DNA of 46,852 bases from an uncultured Selenomonadales bacterium (lineage in GTDB: Bacteria > Bacillota > Negativicutes > Selenomonadales > Selenomonadaceae). Location of the stretch: assembly GCA_947165295.1 (NCBI GenBank), contig CAMUZU010000016.1, positions 1 through 46,852 of the forward strand. Direction: 5' to 3'. Both the position numbers and the translations under genes were made by a program. Shown piece by piece: positions 17,390 to 24,381 of the stretch (positions are counted from its first letter, which is position 1; each line of letters begins with the position of its first letter). The notes under the pieces were generated by a model. It had not been told where the DNA came from. It was given only the letters and a program-made list of their open reading frames with translations, and made no database searches.

Positions 17390-18520
17390 ATGAAAACGTT
17401 CTACCCGTACGACCCGACGAATCCCGTTGCCGTCGAAGGTGAGGCGCACAAAATTATTCACGGGCAAATTCGGCTTGATCACGTGCCGCTTGAAAGTTCT
17501 ATCGAAGTTCGCGGTTTTCGACCGGCTCAAAGCGCGGCTAACCTGCAGTCGAACGAATTCTTTTGCAGTTACCGTGCCGACACGCTTTATCGTGAAGCCA
17601 ACCGAATTGTCTACTTTTGGGCGGGACGAAGCGGGCAACAAGTCTACGTCAGCTATCAAGCCGTCGCGTCGCCGATAACCGCCGACGACATGAACGAAAT
17701 CGGCAAGCACTTGACCGACTCCGATAAACGCCTTGACGCGCAGGACTCGGCGACCAACGAAATTCGCAACAGTGTCGTCGCCGCCCGTGAGGAAGCCCGC
17801 AAGACTTTGACGGCGCACAATGCCGATGCCAACGCTCACGATGACATTCGTAACAAAATCGACGCCGAAGGTGCCATGCGCATTGCCGCCGACGCGTCTT
17901 TACAACAACAACTAAACGTCGTCCGAAACGCGTTTGACATTGTGTCCGCCGCCGTCGACGAATTGACCGACACCGTTGAAACTTTGACGACGAACGTCGC
18001 ACAACTTCAAAGTCAACTCACCGACGAAATCAACACACGCGGGCAACTTTCGGAAACCGTGTCGCAACTGAATTCTCGGCTTGAGGACGAAATTAATCTT
18101 CGCGCTCAACTTGCCGTCAAAGTCGACAAACTTCAAGGGCAAGTCACCGCCGAAATCGGCACTCGCGAACAACTGTCCGAAACTGTGTCACAACTTCAAA
18201 GTCAACTTGCCGACGAAATCGATACTCGTGAGCAACTTGCCGCCAAAGTCACCGAATTGCAAGCGCAAATCAACGCTGAAACTTTGGCACGGCTTACACT
18301 TGAAAATTCGCTGAACGAACGAATCACTTTCAACGTCGACGAGGAAACTTTCTACAATCATGTTTTCGGCGACACCGAACTCGACATCATAAGCATTTTC
18401 GATCCGAAGCCGACCGACAATGACCAACTTTCGGACGACGAAATTGCTTACATTTTTGACGACGAATCACCCGTCGGGGACGTCACCGACGATGAGATAA
18501 ATGACATTTTTACTGACTAG
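17390..18520 (+). CDS. Coiled-coil tail-fibre-like protein with 21-residue repeats
   Basis: A 376-residue protein. Residues 1-110 form a mixed N-terminal domain of unknown type. A long coiled coil follows; at about residues 209-305 it consists of four and a half tandem 21-residue units (three heptads each) with the pattern D-E-I-x-x-R-x-Q-L-x-x-x-V-x-x-L. The unit length and regularity suggest a fibrous trimer shaft. The C-terminus is acidic and holds two copies of a short motif, DDEIAYIFDD and DDEINDIFTD, also seen at the end of the next protein. The ribosome site is only a weak GAGG. Probably a fibre stalk. Confidence 0.78.
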   Translation: MKTFYPYDPTNPVAVEGEAHKIIHGQIRLDHVPLESSIEVRGFRPAQSAANLQSNEFFCSYRADTLYREANRIVYFWAGRSGQQVYVSYQAVASPITADDMNEIGKHLTDSDKRLDAQDSATNEIRNSVVAAREEARKTLTAHNADANAHDDIRNKIDAEGAMRIAADASLQQQLNVVRNAFDIVSAAVDELTDTVETLTTNVAQLQSQLTDEINTRGQLSETVSQLNSRLEDEINLRAQLAVKVDKLQGQVTAEIGTREQLSETVSQLQSQLADEIDTREQLAAKVTELQAQINAETLARLTLENSLNERITFNVDEETFYNHVFGDTELDIISIFDPKPTDNDQLSDDEIAYIFDDESPVGDVTDDEINDIFTD

Positions 18521-18532
18521 GAGGCAACTTTA

Positions 18533-19114
18533 ATGGCTACTACAGCTGAAACGAAACAATTTATCCGCAAAGTGCGCATCGAGCAAGACCGCCGCAATGC
18601 GCTCAAGTTCGAGACAATCGCCAACCTTGCCGACTTCAAGACGAAGCTCAACGGCATTGAGGCGGGCGCACAAGTCAACGTCATCGAAAACATTTCGATT
18701 GACGGCACGAATCAAACCGTCACCGAAAAAGGCGTTGCGCTCAATCTGTCCGCGTACGCCAAAAAATCCGACGTTGCGGCTAGCGTCCGTGTCAAAGGCA
18801 CCGTTGCGAACTTTGCGGCACTCCCCGCCAACGCCGAAGTCGGCGACATGTACCACATCACGGCGGCGGGCGGCACCGACGAAAACGGCGTTGCGATTAA
18901 AGCCGGTGACAACGTCGTCAAAACTGCGACCGGTTGGGATAACTTCGGAGGCACGACTGACCTGTCCAATTACGTCCAAAAAGACGGCACGAAGGTTCTT
19001 TCGACCAACGACTTCACCGATGCGTACAAACAAAAAATTGACGACCTTGAAACCGCCGTCAATACCGACTTCACCGACGCCGATCTGACTTACATCTTCG
19101 CCGACGAAGTCTGA
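18533..19114 (+). CDS. Phage fibre/structural protein
   Basis: A 193-residue protein, ATG preceded by TAGGAGG. The middle (about residues 83-142) contains a segment common in phage fibre proteins: VKGTVANFAALPANAEVGDMY, then a glycine-rich turn, 'AGDNVV' and 'TGWDNFGG'. The last residues (DADLTYIFADEV) repeat the acidic I-F motif seen at the end of the previous protein, suggesting a shared partner or docking site. A strong terminator follows. Confidence 0.75.
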   Translation: MATTAETKQFIRKVRIEQDRRNALKFETIANLADFKTKLNGIEAGAQVNVIENISIDGTNQTVTEKGVALNLSAYAKKSDVAASVRVKGTVANFAALPANAEVGDMYHITAAGGTDENGVAIKAGDNVVKTATGWDNFGGTTDLSNYVQKDGTKVLSTNDFTDAYKQKIDDLETAVNTDFTDADLTYIFADEV

Positions 19115-19137
19115 TTTTAACTGTCACGCCAAATTTC

Positions 19138-19170
19138 GGGGAATTCGTTTCGGCGAGTTCCCTTTTTTTT
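19138..19170 (+). terminator. Rho-independent terminator
   Basis: Stem GGGAATTCG/CGAGTTCCC (one T-G wobble) with a 6-base loop, followed by eight T. Confidence 0.85.
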
Positions 19171-19191
19171 GGCGCACGGAGGATTTTTACC

Positions 19192-20472
19192 ATGACACAA
19201 CTCGAACAGGCTGTGCTTGATAAATTTCGCGACTTCCGAATTGTGTTCGAGGCACTTTGTCAAGCGCGTTACGGCACGTTGCCGACTGCGTCAACTTCGA
19301 CGAAGGGCGGCATTATCGTCGGCGGCGGCTTGTCCATGGTTGGCGACACGCTCAACGTCACGCTACAGGCGGGCACCGACAACGACGCTGACGTTGCCGA
19401 ACTTGACGGTAAAATTGCGACGTTGAACGATTCAATCACCGCGCTTGACGTGAACTTGAACACCGCGTTGACGAAAATTGACCAACTAGGGAACGATATT
19501 GCTTTCGGCGACACTTCCGACATTGACGACCTCAAAGCCGACGTTGTTTTGATTGAAAGTCGCCTTGACGACTTCGCTTATCAGCTTGACAACGTCGCCG
19601 CGAACATTGATTCAAGCGCATCCGAATACACGTTGCCGACTGCGTCAACTTCGACGAAGGGCGGCATTATCGTCGGCGGCGGCTTGTCCATGGTTGGTGA
19701 CACGCTCAACGTCAATTTAGCTTTGGACACCGTGCCCGCAACCGTCGACGGCGGCTTGTGGTATGAAGTCACCGACAACGTGCCTGCACTTTGGATTCGC
19801 AAAGGCAACTACGGCTACGGATTCGATTACGACAGATTAAGGTTTGCAGGCGATACAAGTCGTGGGCTCGTTGCTTATCTGCCGTTTACAAAAAATCTTG
19901 CGGACGCTTGCGGTAACAAGTGGTTGCCTGTAACCGACAACGATAGGAACATAACCAGAAAGGAAGCTCTTAACCTACTGGCTATCGTAGACGGCAGCCT
20001 TTATTTTGACGGACGAACTTGTTTGGTAAACGATTCAATTTCAAGTTCAATCGGCGCGTTGCCTTGGACTGTCGATTTCTGGGGTAATTTTTCAAGCGGC
20101 ACAGGCTTTTGGGGCACGTTCAATACGCTTTATCCATCTGGTACCAACCAGTGGGTGGGCATGAAGTGGAACGGCGGCACCGTCGCTATGCATTTCTATG
20201 CCAACGACCCGCTGGGGACTATCACTGTGCAAGCAGACACGCGACATCATTACGCCATGACTTACGACGAAACTATTGTTCGTATGTTTGTTGACGGCGT
20301 TTTGAGCTTATCGCTAGAGCACCAAATTACTTTAGGCGGCGATTTCGTTATCGGTTCGACGGCAAACCATAATGAATTTATCTCAGGCACAATCGACCAC
20401 TTCCGAATTCACAAGGGCGTTGCGCTTTGGACTGAAAATTTCACACCCCCAAACGCCGCTGATTATCTTTGA
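19192..20472 (+). CDS. Tail fibre with LamG-like C-terminal domain
   Basis: A 426-residue protein after GGAGG. The N-terminal half carries two near-identical 29-residue segments (starting LPTASTSTKGGIIVGGG) separated by a coiled coil; they come from an 86-base direct repeat. From about residue 215 to the end it looks like a concanavalin/LamG-type jelly roll: GLVAYLPF, later GSLYFDGR, then HHYAMTYDETIVRMFVDG and IDHFRIHKGVALW. Such domains bind sugars. Codon use changes in this half (AGA, AGG, CTA and TTA codons appear) compared with neighbours, a sign of acquisition from elsewhere. It is the last fibre gene before the lysis genes and a probable receptor-binding protein. Confidence 0.82.
   Translation: MTQLEQAVLDKFRDFRIVFEALCQARYGTLPTASTSTKGGIIVGGGLSMVGDTLNVTLQAGTDNDADVAELDGKIATLNDSITALDVNLNTALTKIDQLGNDIAFGDTSDIDDLKADVVLIESRLDDFAYQLDNVAANIDSSASEYTLPTASTSTKGGIIVGGGLSMVGDTLNVNLALDTVPATVDGGLWYEVTDNVPALWIRKGNYGYGFDYDRLRFAGDTSRGLVAYLPFTKNLADACGNKWLPVTDNDRNITRKEALNLLAIVDGSLYFDGRTCLVNDSISSSIGALPWTVDFWGNFSSGTGFWGTFNTLYPSGTNQWVGMKWNGGTVAMHFYANDPLGTITVQADTRHHYAMTYDETIVRMFVDGVLSLSLEHQITLGGDFVIGSTANHNEFISGTIDHFRIHKGVALWTENFTPPNAADYL
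19275..19360 (+). repeat. 86-base direct repeat, copy 1
   Basis: Matches bases 19629-19714 with one mismatch. Both copies lie in the same frame of the LamG-like fibre gene and encode the LPTASTSTKGG segment. Confidence 0.95.
19629..19714 (+). repeat. 86-base direct repeat, copy 2
   Basis: Second copy, 354 bases downstream of the first and just before the LamG-like domain. Recombination between copies would remove 118 codons in frame. Confidence 0.95.
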
Positions 20473-20484
20473 GGCGGTGACATC

Positions 20485-20751
20485 GTGGAATATTTACAAA
20501 TCGGCTCGTACCTGTGTGGTATTTTTAGCGTTGTCGGCGCGGCTTTTGTCTTCGTTTTCGTCAAACCTCTGAACAAGTCTATCGACGGTGTTCAGGAAGC
20601 CGTCAACCGATTAAGTGCCGAACTTCGCGCTTACCATGAACAGCAACACCGCATGGAAGGCGAACTTCGCGAGCTGAAATACTCCGTCCAGAAAGCTCAC
20701 GACCGAATTGACAGTGCACTTGAGGAGCGTGCTCATGTTAGCGCGCATTGA
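20485..20751 (+). CDS. XhlA-like lysis accessory protein
   Basis: An 88-residue protein with one N-terminal hydrophobic segment (residues 6-27, IGSYLCGIFSVVGAAFVFVF) and a charged coiled coil after it. This is the layout of the haemolysin XhlA family, membrane proteins that act with a holin in Bacillota prophages, although XhlA usually carries its membrane segment at the C-terminus. GTG at 20485 is the start; GAGGCGGTG lies upstream. It overlaps the next, holin-like gene and precedes the amidase. Confidence 0.65.
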   Translation: MEYLQIGSYLCGIFSVVGAAFVFVFVKPLNKSIDGVQEAVNRLSAELRAYHEQQHRMEGELRELKYSVQKAHDRIDSALEERAHVSAH

Positions 20752-20950
20752 CATTGACAAAATTATCGGCACGGGGCTTGTCGCCGCGTTGATTCTGTTC
20801 GTCGTCGGCAACGTGATTTTGGTGCTGTTCGGACATGACGCGCTGCCAATCGAATTCGGCAACACAATCGTCACGGGACTTGTCGCGTACATGGGACGTT
20901 CGCTTGCCGACAAACATCGAAAGGATGATTCAGTTGAAAATTTTCATTAA
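20735..20950 (+). CDS. Small holin-like membrane protein
   Basis: A 71-residue protein started by ATG at 20735 (GAGGAG upstream), overlapping the previous gene. Residues about 10-32 form a clear membrane segment (IIGTGLVAALILFVVGNVIL), with a second weaker one near 43-55. Small size, membrane character and position directly before the amidase suggest the holin, but no family is recognised. Confidence 0.62.
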   Translation: MLARIDIDKIIGTGLVAALILFVVGNVILVLFGHDALPIEFGNTIVTGLVAYMGRSLADKHRKDDSVENFH

Positions 20951-21518
20951 TCCCGGTCACAGCGTCGCGCAGGGCGAAGACCCCGGCACTTGTCATTTCG
21001 GCTTGCGTGAGGCGGACATTGCGCTTGCTATCGGTCAGCTCACCGCCGATTATCTGAAGTCGGCAGGTTGTCAAGTCAAAGTCTTTCAATTCGACGGGCT
21101 GGGCGAAATTTGCGACGCGTCGAATTATTGGAACTCCGATCTGTTCGTCAGCATCCACTGCAATTCGGCGACCAACCCGACGGCTTGCGGCACCGAAACT
21201 TTTTGTGTGTACGGAGCGAGCGCGGGACGACATTTAGCTCAATGCGTCCAAAGCCAAATTGTCAACAACTTGCCCGTCGTCGACCGAAAAGTTCAGGAAC
21301 GCGGATTCGCCGTTTTGACGGGGACGACTTGTCCCGCAATTCTCGTTGAGACGGCTTTTCTGTCGAACAAAGTTGACGCCGAATTGTTACGGACGCGGCA
21401 AGACGATTTTGCACGGGCGATAGCTCGCGGCGTCACCGATTATCTTGTCGCCGTTCAGCCCAAACCCGACGTTGTCGACGCGCAGAGGTGCCCGACATGT
21501 GGACAGTTAAAACCTTGA
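20934..21518 (+). CDS. N-acetylmuramoyl-L-alanine amidase (Amidase_3), endolysin
   Basis: A 194-residue zinc amidase that cuts the amide bond between MurNAc and the stem peptide. Zinc ligands can be placed: His9 in NPGH, Glu26 in LREAD and His75 in SIHC; the catalytic Glu139 is in VETAFLSN. The C-terminus ends in CPTCG, half of a possible zinc ribbon. TTG at 20934 is preferred because AAAGGA lies eight bases upstream and it gives the usual start MKIFINPGH; ATG at 20925 is an alternative. There is no signal peptide, so release depends on the holin-like proteins upstream. Confidence 0.93.
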   Translation: MKIFINPGHSVAQGEDPGTCHFGLREADIALAIGQLTADYLKSAGCQVKVFQFDGLGEICDASNYWNSDLFVSIHCNSATNPTACGTETFCVYGASAGRHLAQCVQSQIVNNLPVVDRKVQERGFAVLTGTTCPAILVETAFLSNKVDAELLRTRQDDFARAIARGVTDYLVAVQPKPDVVDAQRCPTCGQLKP

Positions 21519-21697
21519 CGGCTGTCGACGATAAAGGTAATTCGGTCACCGTCGTCGAAAAGAAAATTACCGTTGCCGTCAAACTCGACAACGGTTTTCA
21601 CGTCACTAAAACTTTCCGAAACGACCACACGCCGCCCTTTTTGAGCGACGCCGTCAATCAACTCATTAAGCATATCCATCACGCCAATATAAATTAA
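21497..21697 (+). CDS. Small protein of unknown function after the endolysin
   Basis: A 66-residue protein. ATG at 21497 lies eight bases after AGAGG and overlaps the amidase stop. Mostly beta, with a short helix at the end; no family recognised. Its last base is the first base of the terminator stem. It is the last gene of the late operon and is convergent with the serine recombinase gene. Confidence 0.65.
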   Translation: MWTVKTLTAVDDKGNSVTVVEKKITVAVKLDNGFHVTKTFRNDHTPPFLSDAVNQLIKHIHHANIN

Positions 21698-22332
21698 GCT
21701 CCGTTCGCGGAGCTATTTTTTTTTGCCCGAAATTCCTTAAGCAACTTGTAATACGTCGTGCGTTTCAAGCCCAACATTGCGCGGGCTTCGGTTGCCGTGA
21801 TGATTTTTCGGTCAACCATGTCAATCACACGGGCAAATTTTTTCGGGAATTGAGCGGCGGGACGACCAATCGGGCGACCGGATTTCGTCTTGCCCGTGCG
21901 TTTCATTTCGGCAATTCCTTCGGCTTGTCGGCGGCGAATCATGATTCGTTCAGATTCGGCAAACGCGCTCATCACTTCGATCATTACTTGCGTCACCATG
22001 TCGAAGAAAAGTTTCGCAATGGCTTCGTCGGGCGCGTCGATTAGCGTCGTCGGCACGTCGAGTATACGGACTATCACGCCGCGGGCTTTGAGTTCGCGCA
22101 ATTCGTCAGTCACGGCACTTTTGTTGCGACCGAGGCGGTCAAGGCTCGTCACGAATAATTCATCGCCTTCACGCAGGCAATATTCTTTGAGCTGTTGCCA
22201 ACCTGCGCGATTGAAATCTTTGCCGCTGGCGTTATCGACAATGATTTTTTCAACGCCGTGACTTTGTAACGCCGTAACTTGCCGCGCCTCGTTTTGTGAC
22301 GTGCTCGACACGCGTACATAACCGAATTTCAT
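21694..22332 (-). CDS. Small serine recombinase (resolvase/invertase family)
   Basis: A 212-residue serine recombinase. The nucleophile is Ser9 in YVRVSS, and the DRLGR motif with its two active-site arginines is at about 65-69. The E-helix and a C-terminal HTH (about residues 165-205, ITATEARAMLGLKRTTYYKLL) complete a resolvase/invertase of normal length. It is too small for a large serine integrase, which has 400 or more residues. GTG at 22344 would add four residues; ATG at 22332 gives the usual MKFGYVRVSS. Its upstream region has three copies of an ATTTACGGA-like motif. It is the last gene of the leftward repressor-side cluster. Possible roles are resolution of dimers of a plasmid-like prophage, inversion, or insertion. 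Confidence 0.9.
   Translation of the reverse strand: MKFGYVRVSSTSQNEARQVTALQSHGVEKIIVDNASGKDFNRAGWQQLKEYCLREGDELFVTSLDRLGRNKSAVTDELRELKARGVIVRILDVPTTLIDAPDEAIAKLFFDMVTQVMIEVMSAFAESERIMIRRRQAEGIAEMKRTGKTKSGRPIGRPAAQFPKKFARVIDMVDRKIITATEARAMLGLKRTTYYKLLKEFRAKKNSSANGA
21697..21724 (+). terminator. Rho-independent terminator ending the late operon
   Basis: Stem AGCTCCG/CGGAGCT with loop TTCG, then A and nine T. The hairpin lies inside the last codons of the convergent serine recombinase gene. Confidence 0.9.
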
Positions 22333-22442
22333 TCCGTAAATCACCGCCGAAATTTGAAGATTTTACGGACGGAAATTAAATCGCCCGCCGTGCAATTTTG
22401 TCTGCACCGACGGGAAAAATGTTTCCGTGCACATTTACGGAC
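22332..22442. repeat. ATTTACGGA motif cluster upstream of the recombinase
   Basis: Three copies: TTCCGTAAAT (22332-22341, inverted), ATTTTACGGAC (22360-22370) and ATTTACGGAC (22433-22442). Between them lies GTGCA/TGCAC, a short inverted repeat (about 22390-22406). Repeats beside a serine recombinase gene are the usual form of a res-type site or of its own operator. Confidence 0.45.
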
Positions 22443-22460
22443 TCCGCCGCGAAAAAAATA

Positions 22461-22982
22461 TCAAGTCAACAGTTTCAGTTTCGCGGTTTTGAACTCTTCG
22501 TCGGTCAACATGCCCGCAGACTTTAAAGCCGCGAGCCGTTCAAGTTTCGCAAGAAAATCTTCATCGTTCGACGTCAGTGGTGGTGTGCTTCGGCTGCCGA
22601 TAATTTTTTGAACGGCATCAACAAACGGCTTGCAATAAACATTCGGCACCATGTCAATCTTGGCGGCGTTACCCGCGACGAAAATTGTTATATCGCCGCC
22701 AATAAAGCCCGTTGAATACTGCACCGACGTTATGTTTTCGTAACGAAATTCTTCAAGTTTCGATCCCCAAACGCGACCTTTCTCAAAGAAAAATACGCGT
22801 TCGTTCGTTGCAACAATGACGCCGTTTCGTCCGCTGTAAAGCCCGCTTGCAATGCCGCATATCGTTTCGCTTGTGTTCAAAACTTCAGGCAGACCTTTCA
22901 TCTCCGTTGACGGCAACATCTTCGCCATCTTTTCACCGAGCAATCCCCCAACCTGTTTCATGACTTGCTCATAATCTATCAC
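22461..22982 (-). CDS. PH-domain plus SHOCT-domain protein
   Basis: A 173-residue protein. GTG at 22982 is chosen because GGAGG lies eight bases upstream; a longer frame to 23036 would overlap the previous gene. The central part (about residues 40-125) resembles a bacterial PH-like domain (GVIVATNERVFFFEKG, then ENITSVQYSTG). The C-terminus (about 145-173) is a SHOCT domain (LERLAALKSAGMLTDEEF, then K-x-x-L). Such proteins are found near membranes and in prophages; the role is unproven. It follows a small membrane protein with a 5-base gap, so the two may work together, perhaps in lysogenic conversion or exclusion. Confidence 0.8.
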   Translation of the reverse strand: MIDYEQVMKQVGGLLGEKMAKMLPSTEMKGLPEVLNTSETICGIASGLYSGRNGVIVATNERVFFFEKGRVWGSKLEEFRYENITSVQYSTGFIGGDITIFVAGNAAKIDMVPNVYCKPFVDAVQKIIGSRSTPPLTSNDEDFLAKLERLAALKSAGMLTDEEFKTAKLKLLT

Positions 22983-22986
22983 ATCA

Positions 22987-23178
22987 TCAACCTCCTGCAG
23001 GCTTGAAGGTAAATATTCCGCCCGTTTTCTTGTCAACGATCGTCCAGAGCAGAATTACGATTATCCCAAACAAAATTACTTCAATCCATGACCAACGCTG
23101 TCGGAACGCCCATGTAGCCGCCCAATACAGCAGGTGAAAAACCATTTTCCAAAACGCCCGTGTTGTGCGCCACGTCAT
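22987..23178 (-). CDS. Small membrane protein
   Basis: A 63-residue protein, rich in Trp and Phe, with two hydrophobic stretches: about residues 9-24, and a strong one at about 31-47 (WIEVILFGIIVILLWTIV). AAGG lies 11 bases before ATG. It is followed within 5 bases by the PH-SHOCT gene. No family recognised. Confidence 0.7.
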   Translation of the reverse strand: MTWRTTRAFWKMVFHLLYWAATWAFRQRWSWIEVILFGIIVILLWTIVDKKTGGIFTFKPAGG

Positions 23179-23206
23179 GACAGTAATAACCTTGTGATTT
23201 TTTTGT

Positions 23207-23404
23207 TCATATCGTCACATGCTTTGACTGTTCAATTTCCTTCATAATTTCCCGATGCTCTCGGCTGTCGCGTTCGTCTATGAATTCGGAGTACTCAACT
23301 TCGACAATCCGAAAGACAGCTTGCTTGCCGCGCTTGTCCAGCTTGCGATATTTTGAAATGATTTCAGCTTCGTCGCGGCTCAATTCTTGTGCGGTGTCCG
23401 ACAC
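23207..23404 (-). CDS. Small protein resembling a repressor C-terminal segment
   Basis: A 65-residue protein started by GTG with GGAGG seven bases upstream. It contains the YRKLDKRGKQAVFRIVEVEY segment, a pattern common at the C-terminus of small phage CI-like repressors, here without a helix-turn-helix. It may dimerise with, or modulate, the repressor encoded just upstream. It lies on the far side of the repressor's terminator, so its transcription needs read-through or a promoter I did not find. Confidence 0.65.
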   Translation of the reverse strand: MSDTAQELSRDEAEIISKYRKLDKRGKQAVFRIVEVEYSEFIDERDSREHREIMKEIEQSKHVTI

Positions 23405-23421
23405 ATCATCACCTCCAACTC

Positions 23422-23452
23422 AAAAAAATCCCCGCCAGTTTTGACGAGGATT
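23422..23452 (-). terminator. Rho-independent terminator after the repressor gene
   Basis: Reverse strand: stem AATCCTCG/CGGGGATT with a 10-base loop, followed by a T run (bases 23428-23422). Confidence 0.75.
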
Positions 23453-23474
23453 GTAAAGTATCACTTTTTGACTT

Positions 23475-23990
23475 TCAAGAGCCGTTACCAAATTTTCTTT
23501 TTAATCCATTTGAACCAATGGAAGCTGACGACGTTGTTGCTCCCCTTTTTAAAGCCGCGTCCCGTGCATCAAGTTCAGCGTCAAGTGTCGAGTGCATTTC
23601 TTCGCGTGTCAATTCTTCGTCGGGCTTGCGTGTCATCAGCATCACCGCGTTTTCAAACGCCTTGATAACCATTTCGCGATTTTCGGGCGTCAACGACAAA
23701 AAGTTTTCGACCAACCGACGCGCTTTGTCGTCAAGTTGATATTCGGACGCCAACTGCTCAATTATCGCCGCGCTCCGCCGAACAAACATTTCGCCTTCGC
23801 CGTGTTCGAGCCATTCACGCCGCACTCCGAACTTCCTGCAAATATTTTTCAACAACGATTTACTGGGTTCGTTTTCGTTTTTCACCAGTTTTGACACATA
23901 CGACTGGTCTATTTCTAAAACCGCCGCGAACTCCTTTTTCTTCATCCCTTTCACTTCAATCAACTTTGCAATTCTTTCACCTATCGCCAT
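23475..23990 (-). CDS. CI-type phage repressor
   Basis: A 171-residue protein with an N-terminal XRE-type HTH (about residues 5-62: MKKKEFAAVLEIDQSYVSKL). The remaining 110 residues are helical and lack the Ser/Lys autoprotease found in LexA-like repressors, so induction probably does not work by self-cleavage. GGAGG precedes ATG. It reads leftward from an operator region with five TAGGCG cores and its own promoter (24015-24043), opposite the early promoter. This is the main lysogeny switch. Confidence 0.9.
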   Translation of the reverse strand: MAIGERIAKLIEVKGMKKKEFAAVLEIDQSYVSKLVKNENEPSKSLLKNICRKFGVRREWLEHGEGEMFVRRSAAIIEQLASEYQLDDKARRLVENFLSLTPENREMVIKAFENAVMLMTRKPDEELTREEMHSTLDAELDARDAALKRGATTSSASIGSNGLKRKFGNGS

Positions 23991-24014
23991 GATATCACCT
24001 CCTTTCGCGCCTAA

Positions 24015-24043
24015 ATTTTATGTGTAAAATAGGCGTTAGTCAA
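24015..24043 (-). promoter_or_regulatory. Repressor promoter
   Basis: Reverse strand: TTGACT (24043-24038), 17-base spacer, TAAAAT (24020-24015). One operator core lies in the spacer, one just downstream. Confidence 0.8.
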
Positions 24044-24062
24044 GGCGTTTCGCCTATTTTTG

Positions 24063-24091
24063 TTGACATTAGGCGAAAGTCATTTTATAAT
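24063..24091 (+). promoter_or_regulatory. Early promoter with perfect consensus boxes
   Basis: TTGACA (24063-24068), 17-base spacer, TATAAT (24086-24091): both boxes match the sigma70 consensus fully. One operator core lies in the spacer and one overlaps the end of the -10 box, so bound repressor would block it. Confidence 0.92.
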
Positions 24092-24117
24092 AGGCGAAAA
24101 TCAAAGGAGATGAGATT

Positions 24118-24297
24118 ATGTCGTACGAACAGGAACTGCAACAAACCCGAAATCTTGTCGACAACTTCAATCAACTTGACGACGAGACTCGCGGCAAACT
24201 TGCCAACGGCGTCGAGTGGCTTGCTTTTCTTCAAAACATGGCGGCGACGAGCGACGACAAAGAACAATCCGCACCGACCGAATCACCCGCCGCTTGA
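24118..24297 (+). CDS. Small acidic protein, first gene of the early operon
   Basis: A 59-residue protein. AAGGAG lies nine bases before ATG. The protein is helical (VDNFNQLDDETRGKLANGVEW) with an acidic, Ser/Pro-rich tail. There is no HTH, so it is not an obvious Cro. As the first gene after the early promoter it may be a regulator or a partner of the repressor. A stem GCCCG/CGGGC at 24318-24330 follows. Confidence 0.75.
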   Translation: MSYEQELQQTRNLVDNFNQLDDETRGKLANGVEWLAFLQNMAATSDDKEQSAPTESPAA

Positions 24298-24307
24298 TTC
24301 ATCACAC

Positions 24308-24330
24308 AAAAAAACAAGCCCGTCACGGGC
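24308..24330 (-). terminator. Possible leftward terminator
   Basis: Stem GCCCG/CGGGC with a 3-base loop (24318-24330). Read on the reverse strand it is followed, after TTG, by a run of seven T (24315-24309). No reverse-strand gene lies upstream, so it might stop leftward read-through. The stem is short. Confidence 0.35.
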
Positions 24331-24381
24331 AAAGAATATTTAAAGGCGTGCTCATTGTAGCACATACGGAGGTAATTGAAA

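Larger units (their letters stand above)
24008..24096. promoter_or_regulatory. Operator region with five TAGGCG cores
   Basis: TAGGCG or its complement CGCCTA occurs at 24008-24013, 24030-24035, 24051-24056, 24070-24075 and 24091-24096. Most neighbours are about 21 bases apart, two helix turns. Flanks extend the core to TAGGCGAAA(G/A)TC in the last two copies. Sites overlap both divergent promoters, as expected for a CI-type switch. Confidence 0.85.

Noticed and set aside
18000..18310. CRISPR-like repeat array
   Set aside because: The regular 63-base spacing is the 21-residue coiled-coil repeat of a protein, in frame throughout.
19275..19714. Diversity-generating retroelement template/variable repeat pair
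   Set aside because: The two 86-base copies differ at one base only, there is no adenine-biased variation, and no reverse transcriptase was seen.
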